Assembly: GCA_011526375.1 (NCBI GenBank)
Contig: WTIT01000113.1
Location: 1-37,768, forward strand
Length of the DNA stretch: 37,768 bases
Direction of reading: 5' to 3'
Source: Methanobacteriota archaeon
GTDB taxonomy: Archaea > Thermoplasmatota > Poseidoniia > Poseidoniales > Poseidoniaceae
The stretch's first letter is position 1. Every line of letters begins with the position of its first letter. This document shows, piece after piece, positions 1-8,100 of this stretch. The notes under the pieces were generated by a model. It worked only from the letters and a program-made list of their open reading frames with translations. It was not told the DNA's origin and searched no databases. A program made the position numbers and the translations under genes.

Positions 1-468
1 ACTTGTAAACTATCGGTCTCGAGTTGTATTTAGGATTGGAAGTATCTGCCTCCCACATTCACACGCGATTTCCAACGCATGCTACTCTTTGACAGTCACG
101 TGGTCATATCATGTACGGTTACGGGACTTTCACCCTCTATGGATGTGCCATTCCAGGCAACTTCACCTTCCATGACTTAGACAAAAGACTGCCAACCACA
201 TCTCCCTCACTTTCGTTTCGGGATTCGGCTTGTCCTATTCCGTGTTCATTCGCCACTACTTACGGAATCTCTATTGATTTCATTTCCTCCTCCTACTAAG
301 ATGCTTCAATTCGGAGGGTTCCCCATCGCATCGCGATTATTCGGGAAGTCCCATTCGGCAATCTGCGGATCCATGGTATTCATGCACCTCCCCGCAGCTT
401 ATCGCAGCTTGTCACGACCTTCATCGGCACTCGAGCCGAGCGATCCCCCAGTTGGGTTGTAGCATCAC
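1..468 (-). rRNA. 23S ribosomal RNA, 5' part (truncated by window edge)
   Basis: The minus strand matches the conserved 5' region of large-subunit rRNA. Landmarks include GATGAAGGTCGTG followed by AAGCTGCGATAAGC around 390-425, the GGAGGAAATGAAATCAA block near 278-297, and GAGACCGATAGT near the window edge. These correspond to roughly the first 460 bases of E. coli 23S. The 5' end is placed near 468 from the archaeal-style opening that follows GATGCTACAACCC; it could be off by about 10 bases. The rest of the gene lies beyond position 1. No 16S rRNA or tRNA precedes it, so the gene is not in a classical rRNA operon. Open frames here, such as 111-299, are spurious. Confidence 0.95.
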
Positions 469-610
469 ATGTATGTTACCACACCATGCGAGTAACCCTT
501 CGGTATCTAATTCATGCCAATTCGGCTTCCACAGAAGACCATCTCCTCTGGGATGGTCCTCCTCAGCCCTTCCCCTGACATAGGCATGCCAAGGTGCTAA
601 GCAAGCAACC
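469..610 (-). other. 23S rRNA leader with a 7-bp hairpin
   Basis: This is the non-coding stretch between the probable promoter and the mature 23S 5' end. It contains a hairpin with arms GACCATC (537-543) and GATGGTC (552-558) and an 8-base loop. Archaeal 23S precursors usually form a long processing stem between 5' and 3' flanks. The 3' flank is outside the window, so I cannot test that pairing. I looked for a tRNA here and found none. Confidence 0.45.
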
Positions 611-623
611 GACCTACCTCCTG

Positions 624-636
624 TATATGAATAAAT
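624..636 (-). promoter_or_regulatory. Probable TATA box for the 23S rRNA gene
   Basis: On the minus strand the sequence is ATTTATTCATATA, an AT-rich archaeal TATA-like element. It sits about 160 bases upstream of the mature 23S 5' end, which would start transcription near 600-606. It is the only good TATA candidate between the upstream protein gene and the rRNA. The assignment rests on position and composition only. Confidence 0.45.
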
Positions 637-660
637 CGGTTTGTGACCTTGTTTTGACCG

Positions 661-707
661 GTAAAAAAATAGTCACGTGCCACGTTTTTTAGATTTTTAG
701 AAAAATC
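661..707 (-). terminator. Probable terminator of the zinc-ribbon/TPR gene
   Basis: Downstream of the stop at 725, the minus strand has a perfect 7-bp inverted repeat (GATTTTT 692-698, AAAAATC 701-707). A run of seven T's (plus-strand A's 663-669) follows about 25 bases later. T-rich tracts are the usual archaeal termination signal. Placement between this gene and the rRNA promoter makes sense, because both genes are transcribed in the same direction. Confidence 0.4.
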
Positions 708-724
708 ACAGGAATTAGCCAAAA

Positions 725-2047
725 TCACAACAATCTTGCTAAATTTTCATCAACTATTGAATCTCCTTTGAACATCGTTAATTTAGCCTTGGCATTTACA
801 CTCTGTCCAAGGCTCACTAAAGCGGCGGCTTCCAAGTTTGCGCCCTCAATTGAATTTGGGTGTTTCGTGTTGTGCACTTGTATGATCTTCATAGCCTTTT
901 CAGACCGGCCGCTTACAAGCAATGCATGAGCAAGATTGAGCAATATGGTTGATTCTTCAGGCGCTGATTTTGCGGCTTCTCTTAACGCCAAAATTGCTGA
1001 TTCAAATTGAGAATTAGCCATCATTTGGTTCGATTCGTCGTCATCCTTAGCCATTTCAATCGCCCTTTGTAGCAACGCTAAGCCATAGTTGTTGTAAACA
1101 GATGAATCACCCGGCATCCTAGAGGCTATTTTTTGGAATTTAATCGCTGCCTCGGCCCAACTATTTTTGGCGATTGCAAAATATCCCAACTCTAAATCCT
1201 CTCGACACTCTGGATTGTTAGATAAATCAACATCTAGAGCTCTTGCTGGATGAAGTTCGAGTGAAAGAACACTAGATTCGTCCATATTGTGCGAGATGGT
1301 AGTTTGTACTGGATTGGTTTGTTGATGATCAAAAACTACAACATCCTCTTCATATTGATGTACTACCTCGACCACCTCAGATTTTGTGGCATAAATTTCC
1401 TCAAGATTTGCCTCAGATGCAGAAATTCTCCATTCCTCTGGAATCTCATCAATGCCGTTATCGGGAATTTCAAAATCGCTAGGCAAACCACTATGATTGG
1501 AGGCCTCAACAGATTCTAATGGCTCGATTATTGGTTGAATTCTAGGAACCTTAGGCCGACTAATGATGATTTCTGGTAATGCATCATCAGTATTTTCCAA
1601 AATTGTGGGTTTTGGATTATTTGGTTGCATTTGGGCTTCTTGATTGACTTTTACATCTTTGGCCTCGCTTTTTGCCGTATTTTCACCAGTAGATGCAAGG
1701 CTTTGGCTCACCAATGGCTGATTTTCAAAAGGGATACCATCTGCATGACTTCCTATGCCAAATGGCAACCTTGAAACTTGAACGTTAGATTCTCCAGAAA
1801 ATCCAAACGGCAAACTACCGTCAGTAACAGTGTTGTTAATTGGATTGTTAGACACAGTTTCTGATTCATCAACCGAACCCTCTAACTCATGCCACGACTC
1901 GGCTGCGTCATCCAACCCCGGAATTTCTTTCGGTAGATCATCTGTGTGTGAATCTGCAATTGATAAATCGACCAAATTCTGACTTCCGCAAGCTGGGCAA
2001 GAAATTGCATTGAGTGACAGTAACCCACAGATGCTACATTCAAACAT
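725..2047 (-). CDS. Zinc-ribbon protein with acidic linker and C-terminal TPR repeats
   Basis: A 440-residue protein of unknown function. Residues 4-20 form a four-cysteine zinc ribbon (C4, C7, C17, C20). Residues from about 25 to 280 are acidic, rich in Ser, Asn, Glu and Pro, and look disordered. Residues from about 283 to 430 contain at least three TPR-like helical hairpins, a protein-protein interaction fold. There is no signal peptide or membrane segment, so it is probably cytoplasmic. The zinc ribbon may contact nucleic acid or protein; this is inference. It is the last protein gene before the 23S rRNA on this strand and is separated from the upstream permease gene by a hairpin terminator. 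The start fits because the zinc ribbon begins at residue 4. Confidence 0.85.
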   Translation of the reverse strand: MFECSICGLLSLNAISCPACGSQNLVDLSIADSHTDDLPKEIPGLDDAAESWHELEGSVDESETVSNNPINNTVTDGSLPFGFSGESNVQVSRLPFGIGSHADGIPFENQPLVSQSLASTGENTAKSEAKDVKVNQEAQMQPNNPKPTILENTDDALPEIIISRPKVPRIQPIIEPLESVEASNHSGLPSDFEIPDNGIDEIPEEWRISASEANLEEIYATKSEVVEVVHQYEEDVVVFDHQQTNPVQTTISHNMDESSVLSLELHPARALDVDLSNNPECREDLELGYFAIAKNSWAEAAIKFQKIASRMPGDSSVYNNYGLALLQRAIEMAKDDDESNQMMANSQFESAILALREAAKSAPEESTILLNLAHALLVSGRSEKAMKIIQVHNTKHPNSIEGANLEAAALVSLGQSVNAKAKLTMFKGDSIVDENLARLL

Positions 2048-2095
2048 GACCAGACCTAATTAAACCAACACCACATTGGCTTTCAAGTGTACGCT

Positions 2096-2118
2096 AAAAA
2101 GATGAACAAAATGTTCAT
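2096..2118 (-). terminator. Hairpin terminator after the permease gene
   Basis: The perfect inverted repeat ATGAACA-AAA-TGTTCAT (2102-2118) overlaps the permease stop codon. On the minus strand it is followed directly by CTTTTT, which is the form of an intrinsic terminator. It would separate the permease gene from the zinc-ribbon/TPR gene. The half-site TGAACA/TGTTCA also occurs at the start of the permease gene (3839-3850). Confidence 0.5.
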
Positions 2119-3851
2119 TCAGACTCCGATGCGCCAATTACGGCACCCTTTGCTTTGGATAGTTTAGAACTGGCTAAATCTTTGAGTTCATCCAAATCAT
2201 GGTCAACGAGTGAGTCAGCTAGATTTTTCCCCTTTGCTCTACCTCTGTATACTTGGTAAATTATACCAATCATGGTAATGCCGAGAAGCGCTAATTTCCA
2301 CATCATTCCTCCGCCACCAACGGCATAGACAAGGACCATGTATAGCGTGACTATTGCGGTTGTTAGAATCATCATTGGGAAACCTGCTTTGAAGAATTCA
2401 TTGAATGAAACAGGGTATCCTGCTTCCTCTGACATTCCTGCCATAACTACGTTTGCTGAGGCTCCGATTAAAGTCCCATTACCACCCAAACAAGCACCAA
2501 ATGCTAAAGCCCAAATTAGCGGACCAAGTTCGACATTGGCTCCTTGGGAAATTTGTAGCACGATTGGAATCATGGTTGCTGTATATGGAATGTTGTCAAT
2601 GAACGCTGATGCAATTGCTGAAACCCAAAGTAAGATTACCATTGCCGCAGTTAATCGAATGATTCCATCATCACCTTGCGGGAACCATACAATTGCTTGT
2701 TCAACATATTCGCCGATGAAGTTGATAACTCCCATGTATTGGAGAGAATGAACTAGTACAAACAGACCGGCAAAGAAAAGCAGAGTCGTCCATTCCACCT
2801 CTTCCAGAGGCTCATCCAACTCATGTCTGTTGGTAGCTAGAAGCATCAATACAGCCCCACCCAATGCAATCCATGAAACAGGCATGTGGGTAATTGGGTG
2901 CAAAAAGAAACCAAGGATAACTAATCCAAGAATGAAGCCACTTGTTGTTAGCATCTTGTAGTCCTTGATGCCATATTTTGCTTCTAACTCAGCAACATCA
3001 CGAATTCTCTTTCCAGAGAATTCATCCCTGTACATCCATTTCAATAACATGAATGCAGGAACAACAGTCATTAGAATACCAGGTGCCATTTCAATGATAA
3101 AATCGTTGAAGTTTACTCCCTCACTTGCAAGTTCAGCATACTTACCGCCTTCTGTACTTTCGATAGCATCTGGAGATAAACCGGAACCAATCATAATGTT
3201 TGGTGGGTCGCCAATCATAGTTGCAGCACCACCGATATTAGAGAACAGAACCTCTGCAATCAGTATAGGAACTGGTTGTAAATCCAGTACTTTTGCCAAT
3301 TGTATCGTGACCGGCGTCAGGAGGAGAACAGTGGTAACATTGTCCAAAAATGCTGAAAGAACTGCTGTTACGATACACAAAATAACGACTAACGACCATA
3401 TCGAGCCTTCACTCTTTTTGTATGCCTCAACAGCGAACCACTCAAACACACCTGTATGAGATATGACCCCGACCATAACCATCATACCGAGTAGAAGTCC
3501 AATGGTTTCCCAATCGATCATTGTTGTAACTGCCTTCAAACTTAACGCGGGTTCGTTGGTGAAATAGTTCAATGCAATTACAGCAGTTAACCCACCCAAA
3601 GCCGCAGCGAGAGTTCTGTGTACGGTCTCGAAAATTATCAGGATGTAGACACAGATTAGAATTGCTAAGCCAACGCCAATTGCAGTATTTTTCATACCAT
3701 CTTTGATAGTTAATGTAAGGTGTAAGTCATCATCACCAGAACCAGCAGCAGTTGTATGTCCAATTATCGATAGACAACCAACCACCAATAACAGAGTAAA
3801 TGCAATTCTTTTTGAACGACTGTTTCGGTCTACTAAATTGAACATGTTCAT
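2115..3851 (-). CDS. ArsB/NhaD/P-protein superfamily ion permease
   Basis: A 578-residue integral membrane transporter with about 11-13 hydrophobic segments. Two related internal motifs, SAFLDNVTT and SAFIDNIPYTATM, are the paired Asp-Asn signatures of the ArsB/NhaD (ion transporter) superfamily. An early FETVHRTLAAALGG stretch resembles the P-protein branch. Known members exchange Na+ and H+ or export anions such as arsenite; the ion used here cannot be read from sequence. The N-terminus carries a signal-like hydrophobic stretch followed by a polar Gly/Asp patch, and the C-terminus is charged and cytoplasmic. The start at 3851 is followed two codons later by another ATG (3845), which has a better-spaced AAGGGAT Shine-Dalgarno-like sequence. 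The gene may be read with the YhbY/rnp4/adk cluster upstream. Confidence 0.88.
   Translation of the reverse strand: MNMFNLVDRNSRSKRIAFTLLLVVGCLSIIGHTTAAGSGDDDLHLTLTIKDGMKNTAIGVGLAILICVYILIIFETVHRTLAAALGGLTAVIALNYFTNEPALSLKAVTTMIDWETIGLLLGMMVMVGVISHTGVFEWFAVEAYKKSEGSIWSLVVILCIVTAVLSAFLDNVTTVLLLTPVTIQLAKVLDLQPVPILIAEVLFSNIGGAATMIGDPPNIMIGSGLSPDAIESTEGGKYAELASEGVNFNDFIIEMAPGILMTVVPAFMLLKWMYRDEFSGKRIRDVAELEAKYGIKDYKMLTTSGFILGLVILGFFLHPITHMPVSWIALGGAVLMLLATNRHELDEPLEEVEWTTLLFFAGLFVLVHSLQYMGVINFIGEYVEQAIVWFPQGDDGIIRLTAAMVILLWVSAIASAFIDNIPYTATMIPIVLQISQGANVELGPLIWALAFGACLGGNGTLIGASANVVMAGMSEEAGYPVSFNEFFKAGFPMMILTTAIVTLYMVLVYAVGGGGMMWKLALLGITMIGIIYQVYRGRAKGKNLADSLVDHDLDELKDLASSKLSKAKGAVIGASESE
3839..3850. 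repeat. 12-bp perfect palindrome at the permease start
   Basis: TGAACATGTTCA is a perfect palindrome across the first codons of the permease gene. The same half-sites, spaced by three bases, recur in the hairpin at the gene's end (2102-2118). It may be an operator, or simply the consequence of coding Met-Asn-Met. Confidence 0.35.
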
Positions 3852-3884
3852 CCCTTAAACCGCTCCAATTGTAATGAATCTTTG

Positions 3885-3905
3885 AGCATTGTGTATGAAA
3901 ATGCT
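3885..3905. repeat. Inverted repeat AGCATT-N9-AATGCT upstream of the permease
   Basis: This 6-bp inverted repeat overlaps the stop of the YhbY gene and lies about 45 bases before the permease start. It closely resembles the element at 14684-14701: both read AGCATTGT, then a GAAA-containing spacer, then ATGCTAAT. It could be a regulator site or a weak terminator. The evidence is limited to these two copies. Confidence 0.35.
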
Positions 3906-4170
3906 AATGTTTCCACAATACTCCAACATTGCCTCTTGATGAAACCAGTGTTGAATTTGTTGATTCTGCAAGATGCGTCCAGACATTTTTTACATCGTCT
4001 TTTTGGAATAAACCTCGATTAATCTTGATTTTGACTATTGACTTAGTTGTTAGCTGATCGGTGATTTCGGCGATTAAATTCTCGGTAATACCTGACTTGC
4101 CAACCCTAATTGTCGCTTTTAAATCCCTTGATAGCGCTAATTTTTTGATATCTTTGGGAACTTCAGACAT
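3904..4170 (-). CDS. YhbY/CRM-domain RNA-binding protein
   Basis: An 88-residue protein covering one complete CRM (YhbY) domain, a fold that binds ribosomal precursor RNA or group II introns in known relatives. It shows the KKLALSRDLKATIRVGKSG opening with the Gly-rich GKSG loop, then the ITENLIAEI helix and the IVKIKINRG strand. I chose the ATG at 4170 over a GTG at 4179 because AGGAGTGAT precedes the ATG at good distance. The gene overlaps the end of rnp4 by 8 bases, so the two are translationally coupled. Pairing with an RNase P subunit fits a role in RNA maturation or ribosome assembly, but the direct target is not known from sequence. Confidence 0.88.
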   Translation of the reverse strand: MSEVPKDIKKLALSRDLKATIRVGKSGITENLIAEITDQLTTKSIVKIKINRGLFQKDDVKNVWTHLAESTNSTLVSSRGNVGVLWKH

Positions 4171-4507
4171 TTGAATCACTCCTATGAAACTTAGGCCCTC
4201 CGCCTAATCGCTTAACAAAATTACATGTCAAACAGGAAATTATTGTTTGACCATGTTTTATCCTAACCCTTGTATTGGTTACATTACGTAATTTTTTACA
4301 TTGCTTGCAAAATAATAAATTAACTTCCTTAGGCATTTTGAGCCGATGCTTTCTGTTCAAAGCTAACAATTTACTCAATGCATTTTTCTTTAGTTCAATT
4401 GAACTTTCTTGATTATCATGAATCAGAGAAATAAGTTCGCTTTGCACCTTTGCTGAATGCTTTTTCCGGTGGTCACGCGATTTCTTGTGCGACCTACGGT
4501 AACTCAT
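4163..4507 (-). CDS. rnp4: RNase P protein component 4 (Rpr2/Rpp21 family)
   Basis: A 114-residue subunit of archaeal RNase P, the enzyme that trims tRNA 5' leaders. The N-terminal 60 residues are basic and helical. The C-terminal zinc ribbon has C67, C70, C92 and C95, followed by the typical RLGGGPKFH end. The length fits the family. Its Shine-Dalgarno sequence GGTGAT (4511-4516) overlaps the stop codon of adk, which lies just 4 bases upstream, so translation is probably coupled to adk. The downstream YhbY gene overlaps its end. Confidence 0.92.
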   Translation of the reverse strand: MSYRRSHKKSRDHRKKHSAKVQSELISLIHDNQESSIELKKNALSKLLALNRKHRLKMPKEVNLLFCKQCKKLRNVTNTRVRIKHGQTIISCLTCNFVKRLGGGPKFHRSDSNV

Positions 4508-4511
4508 CTAA

Positions 4512-5147
4512 TCACCTTGACAACGCTTGCAATATATCATTGGTAATCTGATCGATGACTCTGTCTCCGTCTATCCTGTGAAATATACCTTTATTCTCAT
4601 ACCAGTCTGCCAAAGGCGAAGTTTGTTCATGATAAGCTGACAACCTCTGTAGTACAGTCGACTCATTATCATCCGCTCTTCGCTTCATTTCGGTACCACC
4701 GCATTCGTCGCACACGCCATCAACACTTGTCGGATTGAAGCTGTCATGATATACCGCACCACATGATGCGCATGAGTATCTTCCACAAATCCGGTCCACA
4801 ATTCTCTCATCCGGGACTTCAATCGCAATGACATGGGTAACTGTAGTTATATTTGCGAGTGCTTCAGCTTGCGGCACTGTACGTGGAAAACCATCAAACA
4901 TAACACCATTTATTGCATCCGGTTCTTGTACTCTTTCTTTGATCAAATCAATAATTATCGAGTCCGGTACTAATTTACCTGCATCCATGTATTGCTTCGC
5001 GGCGAGTCCGGTCTGGGTGCCGTTTTTCACTGCTGCCCTCAACATATCTCCGGTGGAAACTTGAGGTAAGCCAGTGGAATCAGTAATTCTAGCGGCTTGA
5101 GTACCTTTACCGGCACCAGGCGGTCCAAACAAAACTATGCTGCTCAT
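4512..5147 (-). CDS. adk: Adenylate kinase, zinc-LID form
   Basis: A 211-residue enzyme that interconverts ATP plus AMP with two ADP in the cytoplasm. Visible are the P-loop GPPGAGKGT (residues 8-16), the AMP-site motif DGFPRT (85-90), and an extended LID with zinc ligands C126, C129, C146 and C149. This is the long bacterial-type adenylate kinase rather than the short archaeal AdkA type, so an ancient transfer is possible. Length and motifs are complete. It lies 37 bases after the subtilase gene and 4 bases before rnp4, in one direction, probably as one transcript. Confidence 0.95.
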   Translation of the reverse strand: MSSIVLFGPPGAGKGTQAARITDSTGLPQVSTGDMLRAAVKNGTQTGLAAKQYMDAGKLVPDSIIIDLIKERVQEPDAINGVMFDGFPRTVPQAEALANITTVTHVIAIEVPDERIVDRICGRYSCASCGAVYHDSFNPTSVDGVCDECGGTEMKRRADDNESTVLQRLSAYHEQTSPLADWYENKGIFHRIDGDRVIDQITNDILQALSR

Positions 5148-5184
5148 AGTTGACCGACTTATTCATCTAATTTCAATGTACCAC

Positions 5185-8100
5185 TTATCGTTGGTTCTTA
5201 TCGAGCCACATTTGACCGTAGGCGTTCCATTGCTCCATTGACCAGCCAGGAGGCAGACCGGTGGCTGGAAGCGGAGGTGGAGTAGCTGGTATTGTTGTTG
5301 ACGGAACAGTTTGTGGGGCAGGTTGTGGGACAGGTTGCGGAGCAGGTTGTGGTAATTTTGGGACGGATTTTTGTGGAGCTACGGGAGGCATTCCACTTGG
5401 AACTTGCCCTAACGGTGGCAGACCTGCTGGCGGCATCCCTGCTGGTGGCATTCCAGCGGGAGGCATACCCAACGGAGGTAGTCCAACCGGAATAGGATTT
5501 ACACTAGGAGGTGGAGTGAATTGGTCAGCCATTGATTTTGCTAATGCGGCTGCTATTTCTTCTTGAGATACCGAGCCGCTGGTCATATCATCTTGTGATA
5601 AACCAATATCTAGGGCTTTGTCCCTTCTACTACTAGCATCAGGTAGATTACCATATGCATCTGCACTTACTAACTGTGTTCCGTCATCTTCGGTAGAACC
5701 GGAATTTCGCATTTTACGTGACAAAACCAAAATTACTGCTGCCAACGCACCTAAGATCAATACAGAAACATACCATGGAACAATATTGAACAAGCCTTTG
5801 TTACCCTCAGCTGGTGATGAAGAAGTTTGTAGGTTGAAACTAGTAACTTCCTCGCCCTCCGATTCCAAGGTTACAATGAGCGTGTACGGTCCACGCTCGA
5901 CGCTATCTTTGGGACTCACTTCAACTGTGACGGATTGTACTTGCCCAGGGCTAATGTCAACAGTTTCTGGTGTGACTGCAGGCCGCCATCCGTCAATCAA
6001 GTTGCCAGCATCATCGACGATCTTTACAGAGAGTTCTCCTTGTAGGACTACATTTCCATCATTTCTAACTTCTATAGTGGTTGATTGACTACTCCCTTTG
6101 GGAACACTTTGAAGTGGTTGGAGAACCTCATCATTGAGAGTTATGTTACCGAAAGTAGATTCTGATACCTTCACGTCCAAAATAACTGTTTCATCGATTT
6201 GTCTATCTCCATTCGTTGCGGTGACTGAGATCGATATCTTGAACGCACTATCGGTGACATCTTGATTGATTGGTGGGATTATACCCAACTTGACAGTTTG
6301 ATTTTCGCGAGGATCCAATTGAGTCACTGGATTGGCAAAACCAACAATCCAACCATCGGGTGGCAGGGAATAGGACCACTCCAAATCAGCTACCGAATTG
6401 CCGTCGTTAGAAATAATAAAATCGGCATATGAATAGTCATCACTTAGCACACAATCGATGATTTCTGGAGATTCTAGATCAATAGATAACTTATCGATGA
6501 TTACCAATCTTGTGTTGTTGCTAACATAATCAAAATTAGACACCTCTGCCTTGATGTTAAACAAATTGAAGTCGCCCTCTAGAGAAGACACAGGCGATGC
6601 TATGATGATTTGTATCGATTCAGTTTGACCTGCAGGAACTATCACTGGAACTTCATTACTGTAGAATAATCCATCATATACCAAATCAACATACCAACTA
6701 GGGTTTGAAGGTTGGACGATTACATCTAAAGAAATATCAACATTGCCTAAATTAATTACCTGGTATTCCAGAGTAACTTCTTCTCCACTATCGATCATGA
6801 CATCTCTGACCTGAAGATTAGTACCTACATCCATGCCGTTGTTAATCAAATTAGTTGTATATAGCGACAATTCATCAACCTCAACTGTAACAGATTGAGA
6901 ATAATTTAGCGTCAAGTCAGTCGAGGATGTAACGTAACACTGTATGGTATCTTCAAAACCAGAGGCTGGGCTACCTTGTGATATTTCAGGGACAAAAATC
7001 CTCACTGGCATAGAGAGATATGTTCCGATATCCAACGGCTCAAAGTCCAATGAAGAGGAGTTTGAATTACCAAGCATAATCTGCCATAGATTCTCAGAAA
7101 AACACTCAACCGAATATTGAGCTTCTGAGTTTCCTGTATTCAAAGCAGATATTGCAAACGAAGCTGATTCACCAGGCAATGCAGACAGGCCATTAGTACC
7201 GCTAACTACGATTTTCACATCATCAACTTCGTCGATGATTATGGTTAATCGGATAGAATGTGAGACTGTCGGTTGAGTTTGATATGCGACTGTCACATCA
7301 ACATAGAAGGTACCAGAACGGGCATATCTTGGATTGTTAGGATCATCCAAATTTGCATTAAGATTGTCGAAAATTAGGGAAACTTGAATGTCATCACCCG
7401 ATTGACCTTGCGGCGAAAGTTGGTAAGGTCCAGTTTGAGATACTCCCTTCTGCCAATTGTCCTCTGGTGAGATAAAGTAGTTGAATACCGGATGTTTTTC
7501 TTGTACATTGGTGTATGATAATGTAACCATCTCTGTCCCTGTACCTTCATTTCTAATCGATATTGGAATATTGATTTCTGTCTCATTCCTCACATCAAAG
7601 ACATTTATTGCCGCCTGTTGACGGTCTTCTTCGCTTGTCGGAATATTGCCTTCACCATCAAGCGGTATAACCCGAACTCCCAAGGCGGTAACTTCAATTT
7701 CGATTTCTAAAACGTTGTTATTTATTCCAGATGATTCATCATTCATCTCATTTAGAACATTATTTGTATCTAAAGTTAATTTTAGCGTATGAAGCCCAGT
7801 TGTCGAAAAAGAGTGAGTTGTTATTTTTGATTCTATACCACTTGATGCAACGCCATTTGATTGGCCTTGAAACAAAATAGTTCCCATTGTTAGATCCTCT
7901 AACTTCCAGTCAAAACTTCCTGCATCAGCAGTACCTTGATTCATCCATGAGACCCTAACTGAAACAATGTCGTTTTGCAGTGGCGATTCTGAGGAGAGGA
8001 ATATTGAATCAGAAAAAGCATAGATATCTGGACGGGCGACTATTGAGGCATCTCCAGTCATTACTATACTGAAATCTTGATCAACACCTCCTCTATGAAT

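Noticed and set aside
111-462. Two short open frames on the plus strand
   Set aside because: They lie inside conserved 23S rRNA sequence, antisense to it, and have no protein-like features.
469-620. Possible tRNA in front of 23S
   Set aside because: I found no T-loop GGTTC-type motif, D-arm or cloverleaf; only one short hairpin.
5261-5566. Gly-rich open frames opposite the protease tail
   Set aside because: They are the complement of GMPPA/PQP repeats; the composition is forced by the real gene on the other strand.
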